The position numbers and the translations under genes are program-made. From Ignavibacteria bacterium (GTDB lineage: Bacteria; Bacteroidota; Ignavibacteria; Tepidaquicellales; OLB5), in NCBI GenBank assembly GCA_020852705.1, contig JADZAP010000021.1, positions 62,001-126,000 on the forward strand: a DNA stretch of 64,000 nt. Direction: 5' to 3'. Below are positions 27,968 to 37,169 of this stretch, in pieces. Position 1 is the first letter of the stretch, and every line of letters starts with the position of its first letter. The notes beneath the pieces were generated by a model. The model was not told where the DNA came from. It did not search any database and worked only from the letters and a program-made list of their open reading frames with translations.

Positions 27968-29046
27968 TACACCCCAGAAACTTTATTAACAATATTGCAA
28001 ACCCGTTTAACCTGTGAAACAGTAATATGAAAAGAAAGCGGCAGGCAAAGTATTCTTTGAGAAATATCGTAAGTTACCGGACAAGTAATTTTGCTTCCAA
28101 ATACCAGTTCTAAACTCGGACTGAAATACTCCCTTGGGAAAATGTGTTCTTTGTTTAATTTATTTACGACTTTTTCTTTTAGTGATTTGGTTGAAAATAA
28201 AACAGGGAAATATGAATAATTCTGCTCAGCATTAAATTTTTGATATTTAATGAATTCATTACTTAAAAGGAGTTTTTTATAAAGCAAAAACACTTTTTTT
28301 CTTTTTGTAAGGTTAACACTAAGATATTTCATTTCAGCAATTCCAAGAGCCGCATTAAGCTCGCTCATTTTAGCATTAACACCCAATGAACGTATGACAT
28401 AGTTTTCGTATCCAAAATTTCGTTTAAGACGGATCTCATTTGCGATATTATTATTGTTGGTAAATAGCGCTCCCCCTTCTGCGGTATTGATGATCTTTGT
28501 AGCATGAAAGCTTGTGGTAGAAATATCACCAAAATAGAATAATGACTTATTTTTATAATTTATACCCAATGCATGAGAAGCATCATAGATTACTTTTAAA
28601 TTATATTCATTTGCAATCTTTTGTATCTCTGAAATATTACACGGATTTCCATAAACATGAACAGCCATAATAGCTTTTGTTTTACTTGAAATTTTCCTTT
28701 GAATTTTAAACGGGTCTATGTTAAACGTATCGGGTTCAATATCTGCAAAGACTGGTTTACAATGTTCCCAGATTATTGATGATGCTGTTGCAATAAACGA
28801 AAATGGTGTTGTAATAACCTCACCATTAATTTTAAGTGATCTTAGTGCCAGCTGTAAAGCCAAAGTCCCATTAGAAACACAAAGAGCATACTTACATCCC
28901 GAATTTTTACGAAGTTTTTTTTCAAAAAGCTTTAAATATTTACCATCATTAGTTAATACGCCGCTTTTCCATATATCTTTTAATAATTCGGTATATTCAT
29001 TTAATGGAGGCAGAAATGATTTAGTTACATAAAGAGGTTTTTTCAT
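27967..29046 (-). CDS. DegT/DnrJ/EryC1/StrS family aminotransferase
   Basis: A 359-residue PLP-dependent sugar aminotransferase. Motifs include CVSNGTLALQLALRSL for PLP phosphate binding, VIYDASHALGI with the PLP-ring Asp, and SFHATKIINTAEGGAL with the Schiff-base Lys. The length is a little below the average for this family. It most likely aminates a 4-keto-6-deoxy nucleotide sugar that the neighbouring PglD-like enzyme then acetylates; the two genes overlap by one base. It differs clearly from the compact DegT protein at 13245, so the locus contains two separate aminotransferase activities. Confidence 0.9.
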   Translation of the reverse strand: MKKPLYVTKSFLPPLNEYTELLKDIWKSGVLTNDGKYLKLFEKKLRKNSGCKYALCVSNGTLALQLALRSLKINGEVITTPFSFIATASSIIWEHCKPVFADIEPDTFNIDPFKIQRKISSKTKAIMAVHVYGNPCNISEIQKIANEYNLKVIYDASHALGINYKNKSLFYFGDISTTSFHATKIINTAEGGALFTNNNNIANEIRLKRNFGYENYVIRSLGVNAKMSELNAALGIAEMKYLSVNLTKRKKVFLLYKKLLLSNEFIKYQKFNAEQNYSYFPVLFSTKSLKEKVVNKLNKEHIFPREYFSPSLELVFGSKITCPVTYDISQRILCLPLSFHITVSQVKRVCNIVNKVSGV

Positions 29047-29154
29047 TAAAAAATTATCTTAGTTTATCATCACAAAATGTAAATAAATCAAAAACTTACA
29101 ACAATATAATTAAAATTAAACCCTTAAAACAGGAATTTACATTCAGCAAAAATC

Positions 29155-30906
29155 TTATTTAGTTAGGCGGTAGAGTTCATGTTGATTTGTTTTAAAAACC
29201 AATTCTTTTTTTATGCCAAGGGAATCTATTTGAGTATATATTTTTTCAAAACCTAAGGGGTATAAATCTCTTGTTACCAATATGAATTTAGGAGCGGGGT
29301 TTGCAATAAGTGATTCTTTCAGTTTATCAAACGTGCATATAGGGTTAGTTAAATAATACTGAGATACCCATGTACCGTTATAAATTGTATCTGCAGGAGT
29401 TACATATTGCTTTAAACCGGAATAAAATTTTTTTTGAGATGAATTATATTCTATTTTATCAAATAATCTGTTTTTGTATCCGTCTAAATCAAATTGTACC
29501 CCATCATTATAACCAATGTATGCATATATTAAATTTGCAGAATAACCGTATCCCATTAGAGTTATTATAGAAAAAATAGAAATTAGTTTAATTGAGTTTT
29601 TATATAAAGGATATTTAGTTTCAAGGATTTGGTATGCTTTAACTGCCAGAAGAGATGCCATTAAGCAAACTGAAATTATGCCCATAAATGGATTACGGTA
29701 TGTGGATAAAGGGTAAAGAGTTATCCACCATACTGCAGTTACTACTGAAAAATAAAGTATTGCCCGTTCAAAAAGATTTTTTGAATAAAAAAAGAAACTG
29801 CTGCAAATCAATAAGAAGAGTGAAATGGGAAAAAATCTGTTAAAAAGTTGAATTTTTTCAATTATTAAATTTATTGAAGCAGTAGGCGGACCTGCAAATA
29901 TATCTGTAATTATAATCATCTTTCTGAGGAGTGTATAATCAAATAAAATAACGGGTATAGTTCTTATTATTGTAAACAACGCGGAAATAAGAATAGTAAA
30001 ACCAAGCAGCTTTAACACTTCTTTTTGATGAGTTGTTATGTAGAGAATAAGAAGGGTGATGGTAACTAAAACTGCAACTTGAAATTTTGTTTGAACAGCT
30101 AAACTTAGTAATAAGGAGCCATAAATTGTATTTTTTATAGGAATCTTATTATTGCTGATTGGGAATGCAATATAGAGTCCATAAATCAAAAAAGCTGATT
30201 GCAATAATTCTCCAAAAAAAGAAGATGAAATAAATCCAAATCCCGGCTGTATGCAAAGAAAAAACAGAAATAAAACTGCAGTTTCTTTTCCGTATTTTTT
30301 ATTAGTTACTAAGAATATTACTATCAGTGTAAAAATTGAAATAATTGATGAAATTAATTTAAAACTCCATACATCTGTAAAGTTAAATATAAAATTTGGG
30401 ACTGCAAAAATATAATGAGGCAACATTGCAATTGTATCTATTAAAAATATTTTTTCATTAAGCGTTATAAAAGAAATTCCGGTATTAGCAAAATTTTTTG
30501 CATATTCAATATATACCGCTTCATCATATCCCAAATCATAATGTACAATTGAAATTGGGAACAGAATTAATAAAAATAAAATTAAGAAAAACAGTAGTGT
30601 ATTTATTGTAAAATAACGCAGCACTCCATTAAAAATATTTTTTAGATAATTTAATACTGAGTTATAAAACGAGCTGAAATAAATTGAATAAAATATAAGA
30701 GAAAGCAAAGATAAACAGGACAGTATTAAGAGCTGCTTGTTAATAATTTTGTTAATCTTTTGGGGATTATTAAAACTAAAACTAAATACTTTAAATAAAA
30801 CTAAATGAGGTGGTATTATATTTGAAAGCAGCAACAATATTAAAAAAAATACAGATGTACCTGTAAATACTAAAATTTGTTTTTTTTTCAAAAACCCATT
30901 TTTCAT
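29155..30906 (-). CDS. GT39/GT83-like polytopic membrane glycosyltransferase
   Basis: A 583-residue integral membrane protein with about twelve helices. The first large external loop has HYDLGYDEAVYIEYAKNF, with the acidic D-E pair that GT39/GT83 enzymes use for catalysis. The N-terminal 110 residues hold three extra helices that precede the usual core. A C-terminal soluble stretch (residues 480-583) has YVTPADTIYNGTWVSQYYL and may sense or bind the acceptor. It should use a polyprenyl-phosphate sugar at the periplasmic face. It precedes the DegT gene on the minus strand by 108 bases. Substrate unknown. Confidence 0.78.
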   Translation of the reverse strand: MKNGFLKKKQILVFTGTSVFFLILLLLSNIIPPHLVLFKVFSFSFNNPQKINKIINKQLLILSCLSLLSLIFYSIYFSSFYNSVLNYLKNIFNGVLRYFTINTLLFFLILFLLILFPISIVHYDLGYDEAVYIEYAKNFANTGISFITLNEKIFLIDTIAMLPHYIFAVPNFIFNFTDVWSFKLISSIISIFTLIVIFLVTNKKYGKETAVLFLFFLCIQPGFGFISSSFFGELLQSAFLIYGLYIAFPISNNKIPIKNTIYGSLLLSLAVQTKFQVAVLVTITLLILYITTHQKEVLKLLGFTILISALFTIIRTIPVILFDYTLLRKMIIITDIFAGPPTASINLIIEKIQLFNRFFPISLFLLICSSFFFYSKNLFERAILYFSVVTAVWWITLYPLSTYRNPFMGIISVCLMASLLAVKAYQILETKYPLYKNSIKLISIFSIITLMGYGYSANLIYAYIGYNDGVQFDLDGYKNRLFDKIEYNSSQKKFYSGLKQYVTPADTIYNGTWVSQYYLTNPICTFDKLKESLIANPAPKFILVTRDLYPLGFEKIYTQIDSLGIKKELVFKTNQHELYRLTK

Positions 30907-30949
30907 TTTGAATTGTTAAATATTATAGAATTTTATTAATTCTGCAAAA

Positions 30950-32344
30950 CTATAACTCATATTTTTTATTCAAGTTTTCATACTTGTAAACCAGGGCAGC
31001 TAAATAAAACGTAGTTGACCAGAAACCCCACAGACCCACAGATAACCCGCCATAAGAATAATTTATTGCCGAATCAAAAAATAACCTGGAAATAAATACC
31101 AGGATAAAAAATATTAAAAGATCATTGAACTCTGTTTTTTTCAGTATTTTAAACGAAATAATAAAATAGTATAATTGGTAAGTAACCCCAAGTAAAAAGC
31201 CTACAATACCGTAAGCAGCAAGTAAAGATGCCCATCCAACATCAGAAAAGCCCCAGGCATAAATAGTTTCCTCTTCTGTTTCTGGTCTTATAACCCAAAG
31301 CGGATGCATACCGATTCCCATTATAATATTTCCATCTCTCCAAAGCCCTATTAAAGCAGCAATATTTGCAACCCGGGTTCCGTAAGTGCCTTCTTTATAT
31401 TTATAATCAGTCTGCCCCTGCTCAACTCTTGCCTTAATAGCTTCAAAAATATAATCAGATTGCGGAACAAATTTTATGAAAGCGTAAAATAAAGCTCCGG
31501 CAAAAACGGTAAGAATAACAATTTGTCTGAAAACCAGTCTGAATTTTTTGTTTTTTACAGAATACCATATAAACATAATTAAAATTATAAGAGCAATATT
31601 TAACCATGCGGCTCTTCCAAATGCAAGAATATGTGGAGTTATAAACAGAATTGCTAAAAAAAGCTGGTAAACCCGGAATTTCTTTACCATCCACTGATAA
31701 ATGAATCCAAGGAAGAATAATTCACCATAAAATGTGCCACCATAAACCCTGAATACTTTTAAATCTCCGGGTAAATTCTGCTCTGCAATGCCAATATCGG
31801 GAAGAAAAGCAATTCCTGTTAACGCACTTAAGATATAAAGTATATTAGAAACAATTGCAACAGGGAGCATAATTTTTATAAGGTATCCCAGTGCTCTTCG
31901 CTTTATAAGCAGCAGAAATGGAAAAAGCAGAAAACACATCCAGATACCTTTTAATCTGAAGAAAAGCTCAATAAAATTATATTCATATTTTATTGTGCTT
32001 ATAACAAATTGCAGCAGATAGAATACCAGCAGCAGCTTTGCAATAATCATAGCCCGGCTTGAAAAAAGTTCACGGTACTCTTTTACATTGTAAAAAGAAT
32101 ATAAAGTTAATCCATAGAGCAGAAAATCAGAAATCCTCATATTTCTGTAAACAAAATAAAACTGTTTGGGTATCAAACCAAGAGTTCCGTTTTCTATAAA
32201 GAAAATTAAAAATATTCCCCATGCAAGTAGTTTTGCATTAAGAGTTAAATAATTTTTTTCTTCCAGAATTTCACTGAAGTTATGATTGCGGGAGTTATTT
32301 TTACCCGATGATATTCTGAAGTTATTAGTTAGTTTAACTACCAA
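30950..32344 (-). CDS. O-antigen ligase/polymerase-like membrane protein (tandem copy 2)
   Basis: A 464-residue polytopic protein with about eleven to twelve helices and a large external loop (residues 290-385) that holds RVEQGQTDYKYKEGTYGTR and GIGMHPLWVIRPETEEE. Size, helix spacing and the large periplasmic loop before the last helices fit the WaaL/Wzy O-antigen ligase-like superfamily (PF04932 type). ITPHILAFGRAAWLNIALII is the motif region before that loop. It is strongly similar to the adjacent upstream gene at 32369-33799 along its whole length, which marks a tandem duplication. It should polymerise or ligate lipid-linked glycan units. Confidence 0.75.
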   Translation of the reverse strand: MVVKLTNNFRISSGKNNSRNHNFSEILEEKNYLTLNAKLLAWGIFLIFFIENGTLGLIPKQFYFVYRNMRISDFLLYGLTLYSFYNVKEYRELFSSRAMIIAKLLLVFYLLQFVISTIKYEYNFIELFFRLKGIWMCFLLFPFLLLIKRRALGYLIKIMLPVAIVSNILYILSALTGIAFLPDIGIAEQNLPGDLKVFRVYGGTFYGELFFLGFIYQWMVKKFRVYQLFLAILFITPHILAFGRAAWLNIALIILIMFIWYSVKNKKFRLVFRQIVILTVFAGALFYAFIKFVPQSDYIFEAIKARVEQGQTDYKYKEGTYGTRVANIAALIGLWRDGNIIMGIGMHPLWVIRPETEEETIYAWGFSDVGWASLLAAYGIVGFLLGVTYQLYYFIISFKILKKTEFNDLLIFFILVFISRLFFDSAINYSYGGLSVGLWGFWSTTFYLAALVYKYENLNKKYEL

Positions 32345-32368
32345 TCTATTAAAAATTATTATTTAAAA

Positions 32369-33799
32369 TTAATTTAAAATTCCCTGCTTTTTATAATTAT
32401 CATATATATAAACCAAAACAGGTATATATATGTTTAACCCGGAAAAAAAGCCCCATAAACCAGTGGAAACAAAAACGATAGAAAAACCTACAGTTAAATC
32501 AAAAATTAGTTTTGCAAACAATAAAATAATTAAAAAAGTATAAATATTTACCTGGGATGATTTCTTAATAATTTTAAAACTATAGAAAATAAAATAAAAC
32601 TGAATAAAAACAGCTAAAAATATTCCAATTCCTCCGTAAGCAGCAAGTACCGAAGGCCACGTTACATCGCAAAACGCACTGTATATAATAACTTCTTCTT
32701 TTGAGTCCGGTCCAATAACCCACATTGGATGAAAACCTACGCCAAGGAAAATATCAGAATTACGCCATAGATTTACAAGTGCGTTGTTTTGCATTATTAC
32801 CCGCGTACCATAGGTACCTTCATCATGTTTAACATCCTCTTGACCTTGGAAAATCCTTGCGCTTAAAGCATCTATATAAAAGTCGGATTCCGGGATAAAT
32901 TTCATAAAAATTATAGTAATACCAATACCCATTATGATAAGTATAACAGCTTGTTTAAAAAGGATTTGATAATTTCTTTTGTTAAGTGAATTAAGGAGAA
33001 TCATTAAAATAATAGTGAAGGCAAAACCAATCCATGCAAGTCTGCCAAAAGCAAGAATATGCGGAATAATAAAGAGGGCAACCAACCCAATTTGCCAGAA
33101 TCGGAATTTTTTTGTTATCCAATAGTAAACAATACCCAGAAAGTACAGCTCCCCGTAGAAAGTACCGCCAAAAACCCTGTAAACTTCAATGTCACCGGGT
33201 AATCTTTGTTTTATAATAGATACATCAGGCAAAAAAGGAACCCCGGTTAATGCTGTAATAATATAAAGCAGATTGGATATTAGTGCAACCGGAAAAATAA
33301 TTTTTATTAAGAAAGGCAGTCCGCCTCTTTTTAAAAGGAGTAAATAAGGGAAAATTAAAAATGATGTCCAGATACCTTTTAAGCGGAAGAAATATTCAAT
33401 TGGGTTAAAATCATACCTTAAATAGCTTACAAAAAACTGAAACAATAAATAAAAAAGATATATTTTAATTATGATTAATAATTTGCTGTTGAATAAATTT
33501 TTATACTCTTTATATTTAAAAAAAGAATATATAATTAATGCATACAGCAGCAGGTCTGATAATCTCATACTGCGGTAAACGGTATAATATTTCTGAGGAA
33601 TAATTCCCATTGTACCGTTTTCAATGAAGTAGAAAAGAAAGATGCCGAGAGCTAAAATACGCGCTTTTAAACTTAAAACCAGATCTGCTTTAATGTAATT
33701 TTCGCTGTATAAAATGTTTTGCCTATCTGCCTTAACAGCAGAATTGCCAATAACCGGCATTCTTTTACCTTTCCAGTTATTTACAGCGGCTTTAAGCAA
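32369..33799 (-). CDS. O-antigen ligase/polymerase-like membrane protein (tandem copy 1)
   Basis: A 476-residue membrane protein with the same plan as its downstream neighbour: FIENGTMGIIPQKYYTVYRSMR near the start, RVFGGTFYGELYFLGIVYYW in the middle, IIPHILAFGRLAWIGFAFT, and an external loop with ARIFQGQEDVKHDEGTYGTR and GVGFHPMWVIGPDSKEE. Conserved Arg and His residues in the loop are those expected to handle the pyrophosphate-linked glycan in ligases and polymerases. It is separated from the fused nucleotidyltransferase gene by 47 bases and from copy 2 by 24 bases, so all three are probably one transcript. Ligase and polymerase cannot be told apart by eye. Confidence 0.76.
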   Translation of the reverse strand: MLKAAVNNWKGKRMPVIGNSAVKADRQNILYSENYIKADLVLSLKARILALGIFLFYFIENGTMGIIPQKYYTVYRSMRLSDLLLYALIIYSFFKYKEYKNLFNSKLLIIIKIYLFYLLFQFFVSYLRYDFNPIEYFFRLKGIWTSFLIFPYLLLLKRGGLPFLIKIIFPVALISNLLYIITALTGVPFLPDVSIIKQRLPGDIEVYRVFGGTFYGELYFLGIVYYWITKKFRFWQIGLVALFIIPHILAFGRLAWIGFAFTIILMILLNSLNKRNYQILFKQAVILIIMGIGITIIFMKFIPESDFYIDALSARIFQGQEDVKHDEGTYGTRVIMQNNALVNLWRNSDIFLGVGFHPMWVIGPDSKEEVIIYSAFCDVTWPSVLAAYGGIGIFLAVFIQFYFIFYSFKIIKKSSQVNIYTFLIILLFAKLIFDLTVGFSIVFVSTGLWGFFSGLNIYIPVLVYIYDNYKKQGILN

Positions 33800-33846
33800 A
33801 CGGAATGTAATAAAAATGAATTATCAAAAGTTTTATTATAATTATA

Positions 33847-36300
33847 TCAGCCGTGGTATTTTTTAATTTTAGCTGAATACTCCTTAACAAGCTGTTCTGC
33901 TTTTTTACGTGTACGGGCTTCTGAATTAACGTGGAAAATTTCTCTTTCACTATCGGGAATGCACAAAACCCATGTATATTCATCAAAATATATCTTTATG
34001 CCATCTATCAATTGGCGTTTCAAGCCTTCTGAATCCTCGACAAGTTTTCTCATTATCTTTCCTTTCATATCAAGGGTACAGAAAACATTATTTTTTGCCA
34101 TGTGAAGAACAGGGGTTTTCTTTTCTATTTCATTAAACTTTTTGCGTGACCGCGCAGCGAGTTCCAGTATTTTCATAATTGAAAACATACCATCGGTTGC
34201 AAAGGAAAATTGCGGAAAAATTACTCCTCCCTTTGTACCGCCTGCAAGCTCAACATCGGGATCATCAGTAGCGTTCATTATTGCAAAATGAGAATCCTTT
34301 ACTCTTACAATTTCAGTAAAATATTTTTTTGCTGCAATATCAATTTCGCCTGATGCCTGAATAGGGACGGCAATTTTTTTTGTTTTGGGGTAAAGAGTTA
34401 AATACATAAATACAACTAAGCTTAAAAAGCGGTCATAGCTTAATATTTTTCCGGTATCATCAACTAAATAAATTTTTTCTCCTCCTGCATCAATCAAAAA
34501 TCCTGCATCATATTTTAATGAAGTAACTATATAAGAAAGCTGCTGAAGGTCATTACGGAATTCTTCAGGCGAACGGGTTTGTTTGGACGAATCTAAATGA
34601 GAATCAAGGGTAACAAGCTCAATATTAAACTCACCGAGTATTTTATTTAATATTGTTGATGTAATTCCGTGGGAGTAGTTTATGGCAATTTTAAATTTTC
34701 TTTGATTTATCACATCCTTGTTAAGCATAGAAATAAACCGTTCACTATAGCTTTCGTATGTACGCTCCGCATAGCTTATACTGCCAATTTTATCAAACGG
34801 TATAGGACGAGCATCATTTGAAATTACCAGCCGTTCAATGGATTTTATCTTTGCAGATGAAAGATCCTTACCGTTTGAATCAAAGAATATAATATCACAC
34901 CTTGATGAATCAAACGGAGATTTACGTACAAATATTCCGCCTTCTGCTTTTCCGCCAGAAAGCTCCTGCCTTAATATTGGGATAGGCGTTGTTTGGTAAT
35001 CAAGCACATTTACACCGCTTGAAAGCAAACCGCTTGTAATAGACCCTTTTATCATGAGCGAAACATTATCAATATCGCGGGAGATAAATATTTTTGAACC
35101 AAGTCCCGCAAACACTCCGTAAGCCATACCAAGTTTTGCACTGAACTCCGGAGTAATTTCAATGTTAGAAATGCCGGTTATTCTGGAATCAGTAAACATT
35201 GTATCTTTCCAGCGCTCTTCCCAGATGAGATTTTTGGTAACAATGGAATTGCTGTCAACATTTTTTTGGGGCCATATCTTAACATCGCTGCGAACCTGTA
35301 CATTATTGCCTATAACAACATTAGACCCTATAAAGACATTTTCATTTATTCTGCTTCCTGATTTTATTTTGACGTTATTGCACAAAACGGAATAATTTAC
35401 CTTTGCGTTTTCTTCAATAGAAGTATTATTCCAAATCACAGAATCTTTTATAACAGTGCCGGACGCAATGTAACATTTATTCCCAATTATAGAATTAATT
35501 ATTTTTGCAGACCTAGAAACCTTAGCTGAGGGAACAATTATGTTTCCATTTTTAATAACATTTTTTGCAACCTTTAGTTCAACTTTGCCTTTTAAGGCCT
35601 CAAGGTTTGTTTTAATATAATCATCCAGCGAGCCAACATCACGCCAATAACCGGAAAGAGTTGCACCGTAGAGAGGCATCTTATTGCGAAGCAAATAAGG
35701 AAATAGATTTTTGGAAAAATCACAATCAGACTTATTTCCTCTTGCTTTTGGAACAAGCCCAAGGGTTTCTTTTTCGAGCACGTAAATGCCTGTATTAATT
35801 GTATCACTGAAAACCTCGCTCCAGGAGGGTTTTTCTAAAAACTTGGTTATTTTGCCCTCTTTATCGGTTAAAACAATACCAAATTGCAGCGGATATTTAG
35901 CACGGGTTAAAACCAAGGTTGAAACTGATTTTCTTTTTTCATGAAACCTGATTGCCTGTGAGAGGTCAAAATCAGTTACAACATCGCCGCTTATGATAAT
36001 AAAACGGTCTTTTATTAAATCATACCCGCAATAAACCGCGCCTGCAGTGCCATAGTCGGCATCAGGTTTAACGTATTGTATCTTTACCCCGAATTTCTTT
36101 CCGTCTTTAAAATAATCACGGATAATTTCTGCCTGATGATAAAGTATAAGGATAAGATCTGAAATTTCATGTTTTTTTAAAAGCTCTATTATATGTTCTA
36201 TAATAGGTTTATTTAAAAGCGGTGTCATAGGTTTCGGGATATTTGCTGTAAGCGGTCTAAGCCTTGTTCCGAAACCGCCCGCCATTACTACTGCCTGCAT
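33847..36300 (-). CDS. Sugar nucleotidyltransferase fused to a phosphomannomutase-like domain
   Basis: An 817-residue fusion. Residues 1-240 are a mannose-1-phosphate guanylyltransferase-like NTP transferase: VVMAGGFGTRLRPLTANIPKPM, then IIISGDVVTDFDL and FLEKPSW. Residues 250-370 form a left-handed beta-helix with IGNKCYI, VIWNNTSIEEN and IGSNVVIGNN repeats. Residues 375-817 follow the phosphoglucomutase/phosphomannomutase fold. That last part has lost key sites: the phosphoserine motif SHNP reads RKSPFDSS, the metal loop DGDGDR reads DAGGEK, and the C-terminal R-x-SGTEP is absent. The first domain probably makes GDP-mannose or a similar sugar for this locus; the last is likely regulatory. 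First gene of the minus-strand block. Confidence 0.87.
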   Translation of the reverse strand: MQAVVMAGGFGTRLRPLTANIPKPMTPLLNKPIIEHIIELLKKHEISDLILILYHQAEIIRDYFKDGKKFGVKIQYVKPDADYGTAGAVYCGYDLIKDRFIIISGDVVTDFDLSQAIRFHEKRKSVSTLVLTRAKYPLQFGIVLTDKEGKITKFLEKPSWSEVFSDTINTGIYVLEKETLGLVPKARGNKSDCDFSKNLFPYLLRNKMPLYGATLSGYWRDVGSLDDYIKTNLEALKGKVELKVAKNVIKNGNIIVPSAKVSRSAKIINSIIGNKCYIASGTVIKDSVIWNNTSIEENAKVNYSVLCNNVKIKSGSRINENVFIGSNVVIGNNVQVRSDVKIWPQKNVDSNSIVTKNLIWEERWKDTMFTDSRITGISNIEITPEFSAKLGMAYGVFAGLGSKIFISRDIDNVSLMIKGSITSGLLSSGVNVLDYQTTPIPILRQELSGGKAEGGIFVRKSPFDSSRCDIIFFDSNGKDLSSAKIKSIERLVISNDARPIPFDKIGSISYAERTYESYSERFISMLNKDVINQRKFKIAINYSHGITSTILNKILGEFNIELVTLDSHLDSSKQTRSPEEFRNDLQQLSYIVTSLKYDAGFLIDAGGEKIYLVDDTGKILSYDRFLSLVVFMYLTLYPKTKKIAVPIQASGEIDIAAKKYFTEIVRVKDSHFAIMNATDDPDVELAGGTKGGVIFPQFSFATDGMFSIMKILELAARSRKKFNEIEKKTPVLHMAKNNVFCTLDMKGKIMRKLVEDSEGLKRQLIDGIKIYFDEYTWVLCIPDSEREIFHVNSEARTRKKAEQLVKEYSAKIKKYHG

Positions 36301-36424
36301 ATTGTTTTTATTTATTTAACCTCATCTCAAACTTCTCTTCTTAAATAGAAGATGAATAAAAATTTTTAATCTTTTATATGAGATAAGTTTCTTATTAGAT
36401 ATTTTAACTTTCGCATTAAAATAC

Positions 36425-37042
36425 TTACTTATTTTCTTTCTTTTTATCAAAATCAAAATTTACATCAGGAGCTTTATCTGTGCCCGGGGCTGATTTAAAG
36501 TACTGCTTTTCCTTAAAGCCCATTATTTTTGCAGTTATTATAGTTGGAAAGCTTCTGACAGATGTGTTGAACTCTTGTACAGCTTCATTAAATTTTTTCC
36601 GTTCAACCGATATACGGTTTTCAGTACCTTCAAGCTGTGATTGCAGCTGCAGGAAATTCTCGTTTGCCTTTAACTGCGGATAATTTTCAGCAACAACTAG
36701 TAATCTAGAAAGCGCACCCGATAATTTATCCTGGGCGTCCTGAAACTGTTTAAATTTTTCTTCATCACTTAAATCATCTGAAGAAAGCTTAATTTGTCCC
36801 ACGCGTGAACGCATTTCGGTTACTTCCGTTAAAACACTTTTTTCAAAATCAGCGTAACCCTGAACAGTTTTAACAAGATTTGGGATAAGATCTGCTCTTC
36901 GCTGATACTGGTTTTCAACCTGTGCCCAGGCTTGATTAACGTTTTCATCCTGCTGTACCAGCGAGTTATAACCGCATCCTGAAAACGCTGATAGAAATAT
37001 TAAAAGCAACGAAAAATTGAAGAATAATTTTAATTTGGACAT
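36425..37042 (-). CDS. lemA: LemA family protein
   Basis: A 205-residue LemA protein. The N-terminus is a signal/anchor with SAFSGCGYN, giving a possible lipid-attached Cys at residue 23. The body is helical with the family signature VENQYQRRADLIPNLVKTV, GYADFEKSVLTEVTEMR and LKANENFLQLQSQLEGTENRI. LemA proteins sit at the membrane with a coiled-coil-like four-helix domain facing the periplasm; their role is unknown. The gene often pairs with TPM-domain (YgcG) genes, which are not seen here. It is separated by 124 bases from the fused nucleotidyltransferase gene downstream. Confidence 0.93.
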   Translation of the reverse strand: MSKLKLFFNFSLLLIFLSAFSGCGYNSLVQQDENVNQAWAQVENQYQRRADLIPNLVKTVQGYADFEKSVLTEVTEMRSRVGQIKLSSDDLSDEEKFKQFQDAQDKLSGALSRLLVVAENYPQLKANENFLQLQSQLEGTENRISVERKKFNEAVQEFNTSVRSFPTIITAKIMGFKEKQYFKSAPGTDKAPDVNFDFDKKKENK

Positions 37043-37169
37043 ATTTATAGTATAAATTTAAGGAAAATTACGAAAGTTAGTAATTAAATACAATTTGAAA
37101 AAAATTACGGAATTATTATTTAAAAATATTATCAATTGATATAAATCTATTCTATATGTATAATTGTAA

